The position numbers were made by a program, and so were the translations under genes. Below the pieces are notes generated by a model. It was not told the origin of the DNA, made no database searches, and saw only the letters and a list, made by a program, of their open reading frames with translations. A DNA stretch of 64,000 nucleotides from an uncultured Algibacter sp. (lineage in GTDB: Bacteria > Bacteroidota > Bacteroidia > Flavobacteriales > Flavobacteriaceae): assembly GCF_947487605.1 (NCBI RefSeq), contig NZ_CANKXK010000004.1:124001-188000 (forward strand), in the 5' to 3' direction. Positions within the stretch are counted from its first letter, which is position 1. Every line of letters starts with the position of its first letter. Shown here in pieces: positions 17,619-28,274 of this stretch.

Positions 17619-19640
17619 TTGGCAGTAAACGAGAAAAGCATATTAAACCGATTGTATTTTATAGCAGGATGTATGTTCGTCTTCGGAATTGCTGTGGTTT
17701 TTAAACTAGTAAGCATCCAGTATTTACAAGGCGATAAATATAAAAGTCTTGTTGAAAAGCGTTCTATAAAGAATGTTACAATTCCTGCTAATAGAGGGAA
17801 TGTATATGCAGATGATGGTAGTTTATTGGCAACCTCAATTCCAAAGTACAATATTGCCATTGATGCTGTAATATCATCATCAAAATTATTTGAAGAAAAT
17901 ATTAGAGGGTTAGCAGATTCACTTTCAAATTATTCAGGAAAATCTTCAAGTTACTACCAACAAGCTATTAGAAGGGCGCGTGCTAACAAAAACCAATACT
18001 ATTTGCTGGCTAAGAATATTGGTTATTCAGATTATGTGCGCTTGAGAAGTTTCCCGCTATTAAACAAAGGTGCTATCCCTGGAGGGTTAATAGTAGAACA
18101 AAATACCAAGCGTGAGTTCCCAATGGGAAGTATTGCAAGAAGAACAATTGGGTATGAGCGCATTGATGAAAAAGGAAATGTAACACGACCAGGAATTGAT
18201 GGTGCGTTTGGTGTGAAATATTTACGAGGCACAGACGGAAAGCGTTGGAAGCAAAAAATAGGAAAAAACAAATGGAAACCGCTTACCGATTATAATCAAG
18301 TAGAGCCGAAAGATGGTTACGATGTATACACGACTATCGATGTTAATATACAAGATATAGCACATCATTCACTTTTACAACAATTAGATAAATATAAAGC
18401 AGATCATGGTTGTGTGATTGTAATGGAAACTAAAACAGGTGAAGTAAAAGCGATTTCTAATTTAGGTAGAAGTTCTAAAGGGGTTTATTACGAGCGTTTA
18501 AATTATGCTGTTGGAGAAAGTCATGAGCCAGGATCTACATTCAAATTAATGGCATTGGCTGCGGCTTTTGAAGATAAATTAGTCGATACAAGCGATGTTG
18601 TTGATACAGAAAAAGGTATTTTGTCTTTCTACGGTAAAAAAGTGCGAGATTCAAAACATGGTGGCTATGGGAAAATAACAGTTTCCAAAGCTTTTGAAGT
18701 GTCTTCAAATACGGGAGTTGTTAAAGCTATAGACCAAGCCTATAGCAAAATACCTAGCAAATTTGTCGATCGCCTTAACGCAATGAGCATCAAGCATGAT
18801 GACTCTTTAGGTATTCCAATAATAGGCGAAGCGAAGTCGATAGTTCCAGATCCAAGAATTAAAAACGGTCGCTGGAGTGGTATTGCTTTGCAATGGATGG
18901 CTTATGGTTATGGTGTTTCTTTTACGCCATTGCAAACACTAACATTTTATAATGCTATTGCGAATGATGGTGAAATGGTTAAGCCACAGTTTTTAAAAGA
19001 AGTTAAAGAGTTCGATAAGGTCATTGTGCCATTCGAAAAAGAGGTTATTAATAAGCAGGTTTGTTCTAAAGAAACTATTGGAAAGCTTCAAAAGCTGCTA
19101 AAGAGTGTAGTTGAGAAGAAACACGGTACAGGACATAGGTTGTATTCCAAAAATTTTTCTATGGCAGGTAAAACAGGTACTTGTCAGAAAGATTATAGAG
19201 ATAAAGATAAGCTCAATTATATTTCGTCTTTTGCTGGATATTTTCCAGCAGATAACCCCAAATACTCCTGTATTGTAGTTATTCATGAGCCAGATAAAAG
19301 TGTAGGTTATTATGGCGCCGATGTATCAGGGCCTGTATTTAAAAGAATTGCACAAAAAATATTTACGGACACGCCAATTATTGATGAAGTGGAAACTTTG
19401 GAAGTGAAAAACACAAAAATTGACGCTGAGTTCGAAGGCTATTATAAACTAGCACAGAATTATAAAACAATCATGCCAAATGTAGTTGGTTTACCTGCTA
19501 TGGACGCTATTGCATTATTAGAAAATATGCAAGTAAAAGTTAAGGTTGAGCTTCTTGGGAGTGGGGTTGTAAAAAAACAGTCTGTAAACGAGAAAGTGAA
19601 ATTAAATAATAATCAAGTCATTGTTTTAAACGCTTCATGA
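17619..19640 (+). CDS. ftsI: Septal penicillin-binding protein FtsI with PASTA domain
   Basis: A 673-residue class B transpeptidase that cross-links septal peptidoglycan. There is one N-terminal membrane helix (about 11-30), a PBP dimer domain (about 50-215) and the transpeptidase domain. The active-site motif is Ser306-T-F-Lys309 in EPGSTFK, SSN follows near 363, and Lys518-TGT gives the third motif. A C-terminal PASTA domain (about 612-672, MPNVVGLPAMDAIALLE) is present, as in Bacteroidota and Gram-positive PBPs. The start is a TTG at 17619, 8 bp after ftsL. Its stop overlaps the murE start by 4 bp (ATGA). Confidence 0.95.
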   Translation: MAVNEKSILNRLYFIAGCMFVFGIAVVFKLVSIQYLQGDKYKSLVEKRSIKNVTIPANRGNVYADDGSLLATSIPKYNIAIDAVISSSKLFEENIRGLADSLSNYSGKSSSYYQQAIRRARANKNQYYLLAKNIGYSDYVRLRSFPLLNKGAIPGGLIVEQNTKREFPMGSIARRTIGYERIDEKGNVTRPGIDGAFGVKYLRGTDGKRWKQKIGKNKWKPLTDYNQVEPKDGYDVYTTIDVNIQDIAHHSLLQQLDKYKADHGCVIVMETKTGEVKAISNLGRSSKGVYYERLNYAVGESHEPGSTFKLMALAAAFEDKLVDTSDVVDTEKGILSFYGKKVRDSKHGGYGKITVSKAFEVSSNTGVVKAIDQAYSKIPSKFVDRLNAMSIKHDDSLGIPIIGEAKSIVPDPRIKNGRWSGIALQWMAYGYGVSFTPLQTLTFYNAIANDGEMVKPQFLKEVKEFDKVIVPFEKEVINKQVCSKETIGKLQKLLKSVVEKKHGTGHRLYSKNFSMAGKTGTCQKDYRDKDKLNYISSFAGYFPADNPKYSCIVVIHEPDKSVGYYGADVSGPVFKRIAQKIFTDTPIIDEVETLEVKNTKIDAEFEGYYKLAQNYKTIMPNVVGLPAMDAIALLENMQVKVKVELLGSGVVKKQSVNEKVKLNNNQVIVLNAS

Positions 19641-21100
19641 TAGCATTAAAAGACATATTGTATAAGGTTACCTTAAATGCTGTAGTTGGTAGTACTAGTA
19701 TAGATGTAAATGCAATTGAATTTGATTCAAGAAACGTTGCCACAGGAAATGTATTTGTTGCTATAAAGGGTCATGTTGTTGATGGGCATAAATATATTGA
19801 TAAGGCTATTGAGCAAGGAGCTTTGGCTATAATTTGTGAAGCACTACCGCCTAATTTACATGAAGGCATTACTTATGTAGAAGTTGATAATTCGGGTAGA
19901 GCATTAGCTGTTATGGCATCAAATTTTTACGATGTCCCATCGGAAAACTTGAAGCTTGTTGGTGTAACTGGAACCAACGGAAAAACAACAGTCGCAAGCC
20001 TGCTATATCAATTGTTTAAAAAAGCAGGTTTTAAGGTTGGCTTATTATCAACAGTTAAAATATTAGTTGATGAAAAAGCTTATAAAGCAACACATACAAC
20101 ACCAGATTCTTTAACTATTAATAAATATTTAAAGGAAATGAATGAAGCTGGAGTGGAGTTCTGCTTTATGGAGGTTAGTTCGCATGGAATCCATCAAAAT
20201 AGAACAGAAGGATTGCATTTTGAAGGTGGCATATTTACAAACCTTACGCACGATCATCTAGATTATCATGAGACCTTTGCAGAATACAGGGATGTAAAAA
20301 AACAATTTTTCGATCAGCTTTCTTCTAAAGCATTTGCACTAGTTAATGTTGATGATAAAAATGGTTTAGTTATGCTGCAAAATACAGCGGCTCGGAAAGT
20401 GACATATGCTTTAAAAAGCTATGCAGATTATAAAGTGCAAATCTTAGAAAATCAATTTGGCGGACTGCTACTTAAATTGAATGATAGTGAAGTTTGGTCG
20501 CGCCTTATTGGGAATTTTAATGCTTATAATGTTTTGGCAATTTATGCTACAGCAGAGTTATTAGGGCTTGAAAAAGTAGAAATATTACGCTTGATAAGTG
20601 AATTACAAAGTGTAACTGGGCGTTTTCAATATTTAATTTCAGATGAAAAAATAACAGCTATTGTAGACTACGCGCATACACCTGATGCTTTAAAAAACGT
20701 ATTAGAAACGATTAATAGTATTCGCACTAAAAACGAAGAACTATTCACTGTAGTTGGATGTGGTGGTGATAGAGATAAAACAAAACGACCTAAAATGGGG
20801 CATATAGCTTCTGCTTTAAGTACAAAGGTCATTTTTACTAGCGATAATCCCCGAAGCGAAGTACCAGAAACAATTATTGAGGAGATTGAACAAGGAGTAG
20901 AGCCTCAAAATTTTAAAAAAGTTCTTTCTATAACAGATAGAAAACAGGCTATAAAAACGGCGTGTCAAATGGCAAAGCCAAACGACATCATTTTAATAGC
21001 TGGAAAAGGACATGAAACCTATCAAGAAATTAAAGGAGAACGCTTTGATTTTGATGATTTTAAAATAGTACAAGAATTTTTAAAACAGTTACAAAAATAA
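19637..21100 (+). CDS. murE: UDP-MurNAc-tripeptide synthetase MurE
   Basis: A 487-residue cytoplasmic ATP-dependent ligase that adds the third amino acid, normally meso-diaminopimelate, to UDP-MurNAc-L-Ala-D-Glu. The ATP-binding motif is GVTGTNGKTT near 113, EVSSHGIHQNR lies near 181, and the C-terminal DNPRSE near 412 is the signature associated with meso-DAP specificity. The start overlaps the ftsI stop by ATGA, indicating coupling. The 44-bp gap to mraY contains an intergenic repeat. Confidence 0.97.
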   Translation: MIALKDILYKVTLNAVVGSTSIDVNAIEFDSRNVATGNVFVAIKGHVVDGHKYIDKAIEQGALAIICEALPPNLHEGITYVEVDNSGRALAVMASNFYDVPSENLKLVGVTGTNGKTTVASLLYQLFKKAGFKVGLLSTVKILVDEKAYKATHTTPDSLTINKYLKEMNEAGVEFCFMEVSSHGIHQNRTEGLHFEGGIFTNLTHDHLDYHETFAEYRDVKKQFFDQLSSKAFALVNVDDKNGLVMLQNTAARKVTYALKSYADYKVQILENQFGGLLLKLNDSEVWSRLIGNFNAYNVLAIYATAELLGLEKVEILRLISELQSVTGRFQYLISDEKITAIVDYAHTPDALKNVLETINSIRTKNEELFTVVGCGGDRDKTKRPKMGHIASALSTKVIFTSDNPRSEVPETIIEEIEQGVEPQNFKKVLSITDRKQAIKTACQMAKPNDIILIAGKGHETYQEIKGERFDFDDFKIVQEFLKQLQK

Positions 21101-21101
21101 A

Positions 21102-21130
21102 TGTCATTCTGAGCTTAGTCGAAGAATCTC
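21102..21130 (+). repeat. Intergenic repeat copy 1, between murE and mraY
   Basis: Begins TGTCATTCTGAGCTTAGTCG and continues AAGAATCTC. It fills almost the whole murE-mraY gap. It shares TGTCA and the core AG(N)TCGAAG with copies after mraY and after ftsW. This resembles a short repeat widely dispersed between genes in Flavobacteriia. Confidence 0.65.
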
Positions 21131-21144
21131 AATAAACGAGCAAT

Positions 21145-22386
21145 ATGCTGTATTACTTATTTGAATATTTAGAAAAAGAATTTCAATTTCCAGGGGCCTC
21201 GCTATTTGGGTTTATAACCTTTAGGGCTGCGGCAGCAATTATTTTATCGTTGCTCATTTCTACCATTTTTGGTAAACGTATTATTCGTTTTCTTCAAGAA
21301 AAGCAAATGGGTGAAACAATAAGAGATTTAGGTTTGGCTGGTCAAGCAGAAAAGGCAGGAACGCCAACAATGGGTGGAATTATAATAATTCTAGCTACCC
21401 TTGTGCCAGTCTTATTATTAGCCAGATTAGATAATATATATATCATTCTGTTGATTGTTACTACAATTTGGATGGGAATTATAGGGTTCTTAGATGATTA
21501 TATTAAAAAGTTTAAAAATGACAAAGAAGGCTTAAAAGGACGATTCAAAGTTTTAGGTCAGGTTGGACTAGGTCTTATAATTGGAGCAACGTTGTATTTT
21601 CATGACGACGTTACCATTAAGGAAAAATTACCAATAGAGCAACAACAAGAGTTGATTGCTCAGGACGCTAATATTGCACCCTCAAAACTTTTTAAGGAAG
21701 AAGCGAAATCAACAAAAACAACCATTCCATTTGTAAAAGGGAATGAGTTTGATTATGCTGATTTAATTACATGGATTAGTCCAGACTTAGAAAAATATGC
21801 ATGGATCATTTTCATCTTAATTACTATTATTATTATCACAGCAGTTTCAAATGGAGCAAATCTTACCGATGGAATCGATGGTTTAGCCGCAGGAACATCG
21901 GCGATAATTGTACTTACATTGGGCATTTTTGCATGGGTTTCAAGTAATATTATTTTCTCAGATTATCTTGATATTATGTACATCCCACGCGTGGAAGAAA
22001 TTACTATTTATGTTGCAGCTTTTGTTGGTGCGCTTATAGGGTTTTTATGGTATAACACCTATCCAGCTCAAGTGTTTATGGGAGATACAGGAAGCTTAAC
22101 AATTGGTGGGATTATAGCGGTAATAGCCATTGCGGTACGTAAAGAATGGTTAATTCCTGTATTGTGTGGCATATTTGTAGCGGAAAATGCATCTGTCATT
22201 ATGCAGGTGAGTTGGTTTAAGTATACCAAGAAAAAATATGGAGAAGGAAGACGCATTTTTAAGATGTCTCCACTGCATCATCATTATCAAAAATCAGGCT
22301 ATCATGAAAGTAAAATAGTTACAAGGTTTTGGATAATAGGTATTCTATTGGCCATTATATCGATTGTAACCTTGAAGATTAGATAA
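21145..22386 (+). CDS. mraY: Phospho-N-acetylmuramoyl-pentapeptide-transferase MraY
   Basis: A 413-residue polytopic membrane enzyme that transfers phospho-MurNAc-pentapeptide to undecaprenyl phosphate, forming lipid I. The catalytic aspartates are in GFLDDYIKK (Asp117, Asp118), AGTPTMGG lies at 71-78, [12 protein letters not shown] near 240 and the HHHY motif near 376. Compared with the roughly 360 residues of E. coli MraY, there is an extra hydrophilic insert at about 154-215, which is usual in Bacteroidota. An intergenic repeat lies on each side. Confidence 0.97.
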   Translation: MLYYLFEYLEKEFQFPGASLFGFITFRAAAAIILSLLISTIFGKRIIRFLQEKQMGETIRDLGLAGQAEKAGTPTMGGIIIILATLVPVLLLARLDNIYIILLIVTTIWMGIIGFLDDYIKKFKNDKEGLKGRFKVLGQVGLGLIIGATLYFHDDVTIKEKLPIEQQQELIAQDANIAPSKLFKEEAKSTKTTIPFVKGNEFDYADLITWISPDLEKYAWIIFILITIIIITAVSNGANLTDGIDGLAAGTSAIIVLTLGIFAWVSSNIIFSDYLDIMYIPRVEEITIYVAAFVGALIGFLWYNTYPAQVFMGDTGSLTIGGIIAVIAIAVRKEWLIPVLCGIFVAENASVIMQVSWFKYTKKKYGEGRRIFKMSPLHHHYQKSGYHESKIVTRFWIIGILLAIISIVTLKIR

Positions 22387-22390
22387 TACT

Positions 22391-22421
22391 TGTCATGCTA
22401 AGAGCAGTCGAAGCATTTCAT
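22391..22421 (+). repeat. Intergenic repeat copy 2, between mraY and murD
   Basis: Begins TGTCATGCTAAGAGCAGTCG followed by AAGCATTTCAT. It fills most of the 40-bp mraY-murD gap. The spacing of TGTCA, AG and GTCGAAG matches copy 1 with substitutions. Confidence 0.6.
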
Positions 22422-22426
22422 AAAGA

Positions 22427-23764
22427 ATGAAAAAAGAAAGATTAGTCATATTAGGAGGCGGAGAAAGTGGTATTGGAACCGCTCTTTTGGGAAAAGCAAA
22501 AGGATATGAAGTATTTGTTTCCGATAAAGGGGTAATAAAAGAAAAATATAAAGAAGTTCTTATACATAATGAGATTGAATGGGAAGATAATAAGCATTCT
22601 GAAGAAAAAATTCTGAATGCTGATGTTATAATGAAAAGTCCTGGTATTCCTCCAAAGGCGGAAATAGTTCAGAGATTAATAGTGGCCCATACTCCCGTGA
22701 TTTCCGAAATAGAATTTGCTTCTAAATATACAGAAGCAACTATAGTGGGAATTACTGGGAGTAATGGCAAAACAACAACAGCGTCATTAACACATCATAT
22801 TTTAAAGAATGAATTAAATGTAGGGTTAGCAGGTAATATTGGAGACAGTTTCGCAAAGCAAGTGTTAGAGTCTAATTACAGTAATTATGTGCTTGAAATT
22901 AGCAGTTTTCAATTAGATGATATTATTGATTTTAAACCACATATAGCCATTATTACAAATATAACGCCAGATCATTTAGATAGATATGATTACAAGTTTG
23001 AAAACTATATCGCTTCAAAGTTTAGAATAGCGATTAATCAAACAAAAGAAGATTATCTCATTTATGATGCAGATGATGAAGTAATAATAAATCATTTAAA
23101 AAACAATCCAGTTCAATCAACATTGTTGCCATTTTCATTAACAAAAACAATTGAAAATGGTGCCTATTTAGATAAAGAAAGTATTAAAATAACGATAGAT
23201 AACGATCAAATAATTATGCCAACAACAAACTTAGCGCTCGAGGGAAAACACAATATTAAAAATGCAATGGCAGCCTCAACTGTTGCTCACTTATTAAAAA
23301 TAAGAAAACAAACCATTAGAGAAAGTCTAGAAAACTTTCAAGGTGTTGAACATCGCTTGGAAGAGGTATTAAAAATTAACAAAGTTCAGTATATCAACGA
23401 CTCTAAAGCAACCAATGTAAATGCGACCTACTATGCCTTAGAAAGTATGGATGCGCCAACCGTTTGGATTGTTGGAGGGCAAGATAAAGGTAACGATTAC
23501 AACGAGCTATTTCAATTTGTAAATGAAAAAGTAAAAGCAATTATTTGCTTGGGTGTAGATAATGAAAAGCTTTTAAAAACATTTGAGGGCATGGTGGATA
23601 TTATTATTGAAACCCAGTTTATGAGTGAAGCTGTTAAAATAGCCTATAAAGTAGCAGAAATGGGTGATAATGTACTATTGTCTCCTGCTTGTGCAAGTTT
23701 TGATTTGTTTGAAAATTATGAAGATAGGGGGCGTCAATTTAAAAACGCAGTTAGAAATTTATAG
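22427..23764 (+). CDS. murD: UDP-N-acetylmuramoylalanine-D-glutamate ligase MurD
   Basis: A 445-residue cytoplasmic ligase that adds D-glutamate to UDP-MurNAc-L-Ala. The N-terminal UDP-binding loop LGGGESGIGTALL, the ATP motif GITGSNGKTTT near 109, the metal and substrate loop EISSFQLDD near 161, and NDSKATNVNAT near 326 are all present. Length is normal. The start ATG at 22427 comes directly after a repeat element, and ftsW follows after 25 bp. Confidence 0.97.
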   Translation: MKKERLVILGGGESGIGTALLGKAKGYEVFVSDKGVIKEKYKEVLIHNEIEWEDNKHSEEKILNADVIMKSPGIPPKAEIVQRLIVAHTPVISEIEFASKYTEATIVGITGSNGKTTTASLTHHILKNELNVGLAGNIGDSFAKQVLESNYSNYVLEISSFQLDDIIDFKPHIAIITNITPDHLDRYDYKFENYIASKFRIAINQTKEDYLIYDADDEVIINHLKNNPVQSTLLPFSLTKTIENGAYLDKESIKITIDNDQIIMPTTNLALEGKHNIKNAMAASTVAHLLKIRKQTIRESLENFQGVEHRLEEVLKINKVQYINDSKATNVNATYYALESMDAPTVWIVGGQDKGNDYNELFQFVNEKVKAIICLGVDNEKLLKTFEGMVDIIIETQFMSEAVKIAYKVAEMGDNVLLSPACASFDLFENYEDRGRQFKNAVRNL

Positions 23765-23789
23765 GTAGTAATAACATTGAATAATCAAG

Positions 23790-24983
23790 GTGCAACAATT
23801 ATTTAATAACATAAAAGGAGATAGATTAATTTGGGCAATAGTAGCGCTTTTGGCTATTCTGTCTTTCTTGCCAGTATATAGTGCCGCGAGTAATTTAGCC
23901 TATAAAGGGGGTAATGGAAATACTTTCACCTTTTTTGTTAAGCATTTTATGCATCTGTTTTTAGGCTTCGCCATTATGTATGGGGTTCATAAAATACCAT
24001 ACCGATATTTTAGAGGTCTATCTTTAATCATGATTCCAATTGTTTTAGTTCTTTTAGGAATTACCATGTTACAAGGAACTGTTGTTGAAGGTGCGAGTGC
24101 AAGCCGTTGGATTCAAATACCTTTAGTAGGCGTGTCTTTTCAAACATCAACGTTTGCATCTGTTGTTTTAATGGTTTATGTGGCAAGGTACATGTCTAAA
24201 ATTAAAGACAAAGAAGTTACCTTCAAAGGTTCAGTCTTGCCCTTATGGATACCTGTGTTTTTAGTGTTGGCTCTTATACTGCCATCCAATTTTTCTACTG
24301 CAGCTATTATTTTTTTGATGGTAATTATACTTGTTTTTTTAGGCGGTTACCCAATTCGTTATTTAGGTATCATTTTTGGGTTAGGGGTCATTGCATTAGT
24401 GTTATTTGTAATGGCGGCTAAATTAACTTCTGGACCACTAAATGTAAAAGTAACTACTTGGGAAAACCGAATTAAGAATTATTCGAATGGTGAAGATACC
24501 GAAGCCGATTATCAAATAGAAAAAGCAAAAATTGCTATTGCTTCTGGAGGGATAAAAGGTGTTGGTCCAGGTAAGAGTATTCAAAAAAACTTTTTACCAC
24601 AGTCTTCTTCAGATTTCATTTTCGCAATAATTATAGAAGAATATGGGTTAGTAGGTGGGTTTTTAATTATGATTCTCTATATGTGGTTTTTGTTTAGAAT
24701 TGTAATAGTAGCCCAAAAATCTGATTCCATATTTGGGAAACTATTAGTCTTGGGAGTCGGGTTGCCAATAGTTTTTCAGGCTTTAATAAATATGGCAGTG
24801 GCGGTTGAGTTATTCCCAGTTACAGGACAAACCTTACCCTTAATTAGTAGTGGTGGGACTTCCATTTGGATGACTTGTTTGGCTATTGGTATTATATTAA
24901 GTGTAAGTGCAAATAGAGAAAAAATAAAAGAACAATTAGATAAGGAAGATAATCCCTTAGAAATTTTATCTGAAGCGATTTGA
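23790..24983 (+). CDS. ftsW: Septal peptidoglycan polymerase FtsW
   Basis: A 397-residue SEDS-family membrane glycosyltransferase that polymerises lipid II at the septum together with FtsI. About ten membrane segments are visible. The SEDS signature is spread over the region with GPGKSIQKNFLPQSSSDFIFAI (split here by a loop) near 260 and PLISSGGTSIW near 355. The start is a GTG at 23790. It is the division paralogue of rodA, which is encoded on the minus strand near 46 kb. The 120-bp gap to murG contains a third intergenic repeat. Confidence 0.95.
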   Translation: MQQLFNNIKGDRLIWAIVALLAILSFLPVYSAASNLAYKGGNGNTFTFFVKHFMHLFLGFAIMYGVHKIPYRYFRGLSLIMIPIVLVLLGITMLQGTVVEGASASRWIQIPLVGVSFQTSTFASVVLMVYVARYMSKIKDKEVTFKGSVLPLWIPVFLVLALILPSNFSTAAIIFLMVIILVFLGGYPIRYLGIIFGLGVIALVLFVMAAKLTSGPLNVKVTTWENRIKNYSNGEDTEADYQIEKAKIAIASGGIKGVGPGKSIQKNFLPQSSSDFIFAIIIEEYGLVGGFLIMILYMWFLFRIVIVAQKSDSIFGKLLVLGVGLPIVFQALINMAVAVELFPVTGQTLPLISSGGTSIWMTCLAIGIILSVSANREKIKEQLDKEDNPLEILSEAI

Positions 24984-25035
24984 AAAAAATAGATAAACAA
25001 AGATAGAACCAAGAATAAAGAAAAAAAGAACTCTA

Positions 25036-25067
25036 TGTCACACTGAGCTTGTCGAAGTGTTAGAATG
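25036..25067 (+). repeat. Intergenic repeat copy 3, between ftsW and murG
   Basis: Begins TGTCACACTGAGCTTGTCGA followed by AGTGTTAGAATG. It matches copy 1 in TGTCA, CTGAGCTT and GTCGAAG. It lies in the middle of the 120-bp ftsW-murG gap. Confidence 0.65.
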
Positions 25068-25103
25068 TAGGTTAGAATTTTTTAAATAAACATTCACGAA
25101 TTA

Positions 25104-26213
25104 GTGGTAAAAAAAGAAGCATACAAAATTATTCTTTCCGGAGGAGGTACAGGAGGACATATTTATCCTGCTATTGCTATTGCTAACGAGTTAAAAAAGC
25201 GTAACCCAGAATCTGAATTTTTATTTGTTGGAGCGAAGGATAGAATGGAAATGGAAAAAGTGCCTCAAGCAGGATATAAAATAAAAGGGCTGTGGATTTC
25301 TGGTATTCAACGCAAGTTAACTTTAAAAAACTTGATGTTTCCATTTAAATTAATAAGTAGCTTATTTGTAGCCTACAAAATTATAAAAAAGTTTAAGCCT
25401 AATGTGGCTATTGGTACAGGTGGTTTTGCAAGTGGAGCATTGTTGCAAATGGCAACAATGACTGGTATTCCTAGTTTAATCCAAGAGCAAAACTCATATC
25501 CTGGTATAACGAATAAGTTATTGGCTAAAAAAGCTAAAAAAATATGTGTGGCCTATGATGGTTTAGAGCGTTTTTTTCCAGAGGATAAAATAATAAAAAC
25601 GGGCAATCCAGTACGACAAGATTTATTAGATATTGAAGCTAAAACAGTTGAAGCTAAGAATTTTTTTAATTTAAAGCACGGTAAGTATACCCTTTTGATT
25701 TTAGGTGGCAGCCTAGGAGCTAGAAGGATTAACGAATTAATAGAAAAAGAATTAGATTTTTTTGATACGCAGAATATTCAAATTATATGGCAGTGTGGGA
25801 AACTATATTATCAGCAATACAAAATTTATAACAATACGAATAATGTTCAAGTTTATGAGTTTTTAAATAATATGGATTTTGCTTATGCAGCAGCAGATGT
25901 AGTCATTTCAAGAGCTGGAGCTAGCTCGGTGTCAGAGTTATGTATTGTTGGTAAGCCAGTTATTTTTATTCCATCTCCAAATGTAGCAGAAGATCATCAA
26001 ACAAAAAATGCGATGGCAATTGTTAAAAACGAAGGAGCCATATTAATAAAAGAAGCAGATTTAGATGTAGATTTTGAAAATAAGTTTTCACAATTAATAG
26101 CATCGCCAGAAAAGCAAAAAGAATTAGGCGGAAATATAAAAAAATTAGCATTGGAAAATGCAACTAAAGAAATTGTAGATGAAGTAGAAAAACTTCTTAT
26201 AAAAAACAAATGA
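25104..26213 (+). CDS. murG: MurG, lipid II-forming N-acetylglucosaminyltransferase
   Basis: A 369-residue GT28 enzyme that transfers GlcNAc from UDP-GlcNAc to lipid I on the inner face of the cytoplasmic membrane. The N-terminal glycine-rich loop [11 protein letters not shown] is at 14-24, GTGGFASG near 108, the second loop LGGSLGAR near 201 and [10 protein letters not shown] near 270. The start is a GTG at 25104; no ATG gives the complete first strand. The stop overlaps the murC start (ATGA at 26210-26213). Confidence 0.96.
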   Translation: MVKKEAYKIILSGGGTGGHIYPAIAIANELKKRNPESEFLFVGAKDRMEMEKVPQAGYKIKGLWISGIQRKLTLKNLMFPFKLISSLFVAYKIIKKFKPNVAIGTGGFASGALLQMATMTGIPSLIQEQNSYPGITNKLLAKKAKKICVAYDGLERFFPEDKIIKTGNPVRQDLLDIEAKTVEAKNFFNLKHGKYTLLILGGSLGARRINELIEKELDFFDTQNIQIIWQCGKLYYQQYKIYNNTNNVQVYEFLNNMDFAYAAADVVISRAGASSVSELCIVGKPVIFIPSPNVAEDHQTKNAMAIVKNEGAILIKEADLDVDFENKFSQLIASPEKQKELGGNIKKLALENATKEIVDEVEKLLIKNK

Positions 26214-27562
26214 ACTTAAAAGATATACATAACATATATTTTATTGGTATTGGTGGTATAGGCATGAGTGCTTTAGCAAGATATTTTAAGGCAAATAAAA
26301 AGCATGTTGTTGGTTATGATAAGACCCAAACACAAATAACCAATACTTTGATTTCTTTAGGTATAAAGATTCATTTTGAAGATGCGATTGAAAATATTCC
26401 TATAGAGTTTTTAAAACCAGAAAACACTTTAGTTGTTTATACACCAGCAGTACCAAAAGCACATAAAGAGTTGACATACTTTAGAAACAATGGATTTAAT
26501 GTTTTGAAGCGTTCTAGTGTTTTAGGATTGATTACTGAAAGTACTTTCTGTTTGGCGATTGCTGGAACTCATGGAAAAACCACCACAACGAGTATTCTAG
26601 GGCATTTAATGTATGAATGTAATGTTGAATTAACAGCCTTTTTAGGAGGAATAAGTGAAAACTATGATTCTAATTTAATTTTAAAAGGAACTAAAGTATC
26701 AGTTGTTGAAGCAGATGAGTTTGATCGTTCATTTTTAACCTTATCGCCAAATATGGCTTGTATAACATCAATGGATGCCGATCACTTAGATGTTTATGGA
26801 GAAGCAGAAACTCTTAAAGAATCTTTTGTAGCATTTTCGAAATGTTTAAAACCAAATGGTAAACTATTTATTAAAAACGGGTTGCCATTAGAAGGAATAA
26901 CTTATGGAATAGAAGATGATTCAGATTACAGTATTCATAATATAAAAATTGAAAATGGAACCTATGTTTTTAATGTAAAAACACCAAAAACTGTTCTAGA
27001 AAATTTACACTTTAACCTACTTGGTAGACATAATTTGTCGAATGCATTAATAGCCTTGGCGATGGCTGTAGAATATGGTTGCCCTCACTGGCAGCTCGCC
27101 AAAGCTTTAGCATCATACAGAGGAGTTAAAAGGCGGTTTACCTATCATATAAAAACGGAAAACTTAGTATTTATTGATGATTATGCACATCATCCAGAGG
27201 AGATAAAAGCTGTTCATCAAGCGGTTAGAGAAATGTATCCTAATAAAAAAGTATTGGCAATTTTTCAACCACATTTATATAGTAGAACTCGAGATTTTGT
27301 GGACGAATTTGCTATTAGTTTGTCTCAGTTCGACGAGCTTTTACTTTTAGATATATATCCAGCGAGAGAATTGCCAATAGAAGGTGTTACTTCATCTTGG
27401 TTATTAGAAAAGGTTAAGAATGATAAGAAACGTTTAGTAAGTAAGCAAGATTTACTAGCCGAAATACACGCAAGTAGTGCTCAAGTTATTTTAACTATTG
27501 GAGCTGGCGATATTGGAGAAGAAGTAAAACATATTAAAAAAGAGTTTAGCATTGCGAGTTAA
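26210..27562 (+). CDS. murC: UDP-N-acetylmuramate-L-alanine ligase MurC
   Basis: A 450-residue ligase that adds L-alanine to UDP-MurNAc, the first step of the stem peptide. The N-terminal [12 protein letters not shown] loop (14-25), the ATP motif [11 protein letters not shown] near 119 and the [10 protein letters not shown] motif near 323 are diagnostic. It starts within the murG stop codon and ends 11 bp inside the predicted ftsQ gene, so the three are closely coupled. Confidence 0.97.
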   Translation: MNLKDIHNIYFIGIGGIGMSALARYFKANKKHVVGYDKTQTQITNTLISLGIKIHFEDAIENIPIEFLKPENTLVVYTPAVPKAHKELTYFRNNGFNVLKRSSVLGLITESTFCLAIAGTHGKTTTTSILGHLMYECNVELTAFLGGISENYDSNLILKGTKVSVVEADEFDRSFLTLSPNMACITSMDADHLDVYGEAETLKESFVAFSKCLKPNGKLFIKNGLPLEGITYGIEDDSDYSIHNIKIENGTYVFNVKTPKTVLENLHFNLLGRHNLSNALIALAMAVEYGCPHWQLAKALASYRGVKRRFTYHIKTENLVFIDDYAHHPEEIKAVHQAVREMYPNKKVLAIFQPHLYSRTRDFVDEFAISLSQFDELLLLDIYPARELPIEGVTSSWLLEKVKNDKKRLVSKQDLLAEIHASSAQVILTIGAGDIGEEVKHIKKEFSIAS

Positions 27563-28271
27563 TTGGAATTTTATAAAAATGTTCGTGCTACTTGGTATAG
27601 TGGTCTTTCTTTTTGCTTTTGCAACAGTAAAAAATGCAGCCCGAGAAGTATCAAACCCGAACATAAAATTTGTGGGAGAGAACAATCTTTTTATAACTAA
27701 TGAGACTGTTAGTAAATTGTTAATACAAAATCAAGACGGTGTTAAAAATGTGCTTAAAGAAACTTTAGATTTGAATCAATTAGAAGAAGCCCTAAATTCT
27801 AATCCGATGATTAAATCGGCGGAAGTGTATATATCTGTAAATGGAGGGCTTAATGCCGAAATAGAGCAAAAAACACCTTTAGCAAGAGTAAGTACAAATG
27901 CGTCTTATTATATTGATGACGAAGGTTCATTTATGCCATTGTCAAATAATTATTCGGCTAGAGTGCCACTAGTTACAGGTTATGTAGAAAAAAATAATTT
28001 GAAAAATTTATATAAAATAGTAAATAAAATAAAAAATGATGAGTTTTTAAGGAAACATGTTATTGAGATTCATCAAAATATAAATAATACTATTTACTTG
28101 AAACTACGGCGTTGTAATTTTATTGTTCAGTTAGGACGTCTAGAGTATTTAGATAAGAAAATTAATAACCTTAAAGTGTTTTATAAAAAGAACCTTAAAG
28201 AAAAAACACTTAATAGTTATAGTATAGTTAATTTACAATTTGATAATCAAGTCGTATGTACCAAAATATAA
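27552..28271 (+). CDS. ftsQ: Cell division protein FtsQ
   Basis: A 239-residue bitopic membrane protein with one N-terminal helix (about 8-26). A periplasmic POTRA-like region follows (about 37-105, including LEEALNSNPMIKSAEVYIS), then the FtsQ beta domain. FtsQ recruits FtsL and FtsB to the septum. The start is a TTG at 27552, overlapping murC by 11 bp. Overall sequence conservation is low, and the call leans on position between murC and ftsA and on topology. Confidence 0.93.
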   Translation: MRVNWNFIKMFVLLGIVVFLFAFATVKNAAREVSNPNIKFVGENNLFITNETVSKLLIQNQDGVKNVLKETLDLNQLEEALNSNPMIKSAEVYISVNGGLNAEIEQKTPLARVSTNASYYIDDEGSFMPLSNNYSARVPLVTGYVEKNNLKNLYKIVNKIKNDEFLRKHVIEIHQNINNTIYLKLRRCNFIVQLGRLEYLDKKINNLKVFYKKNLKEKTLNSYSIVNLQFDNQVVCTKI

Positions 28272-28274
28272 ACA

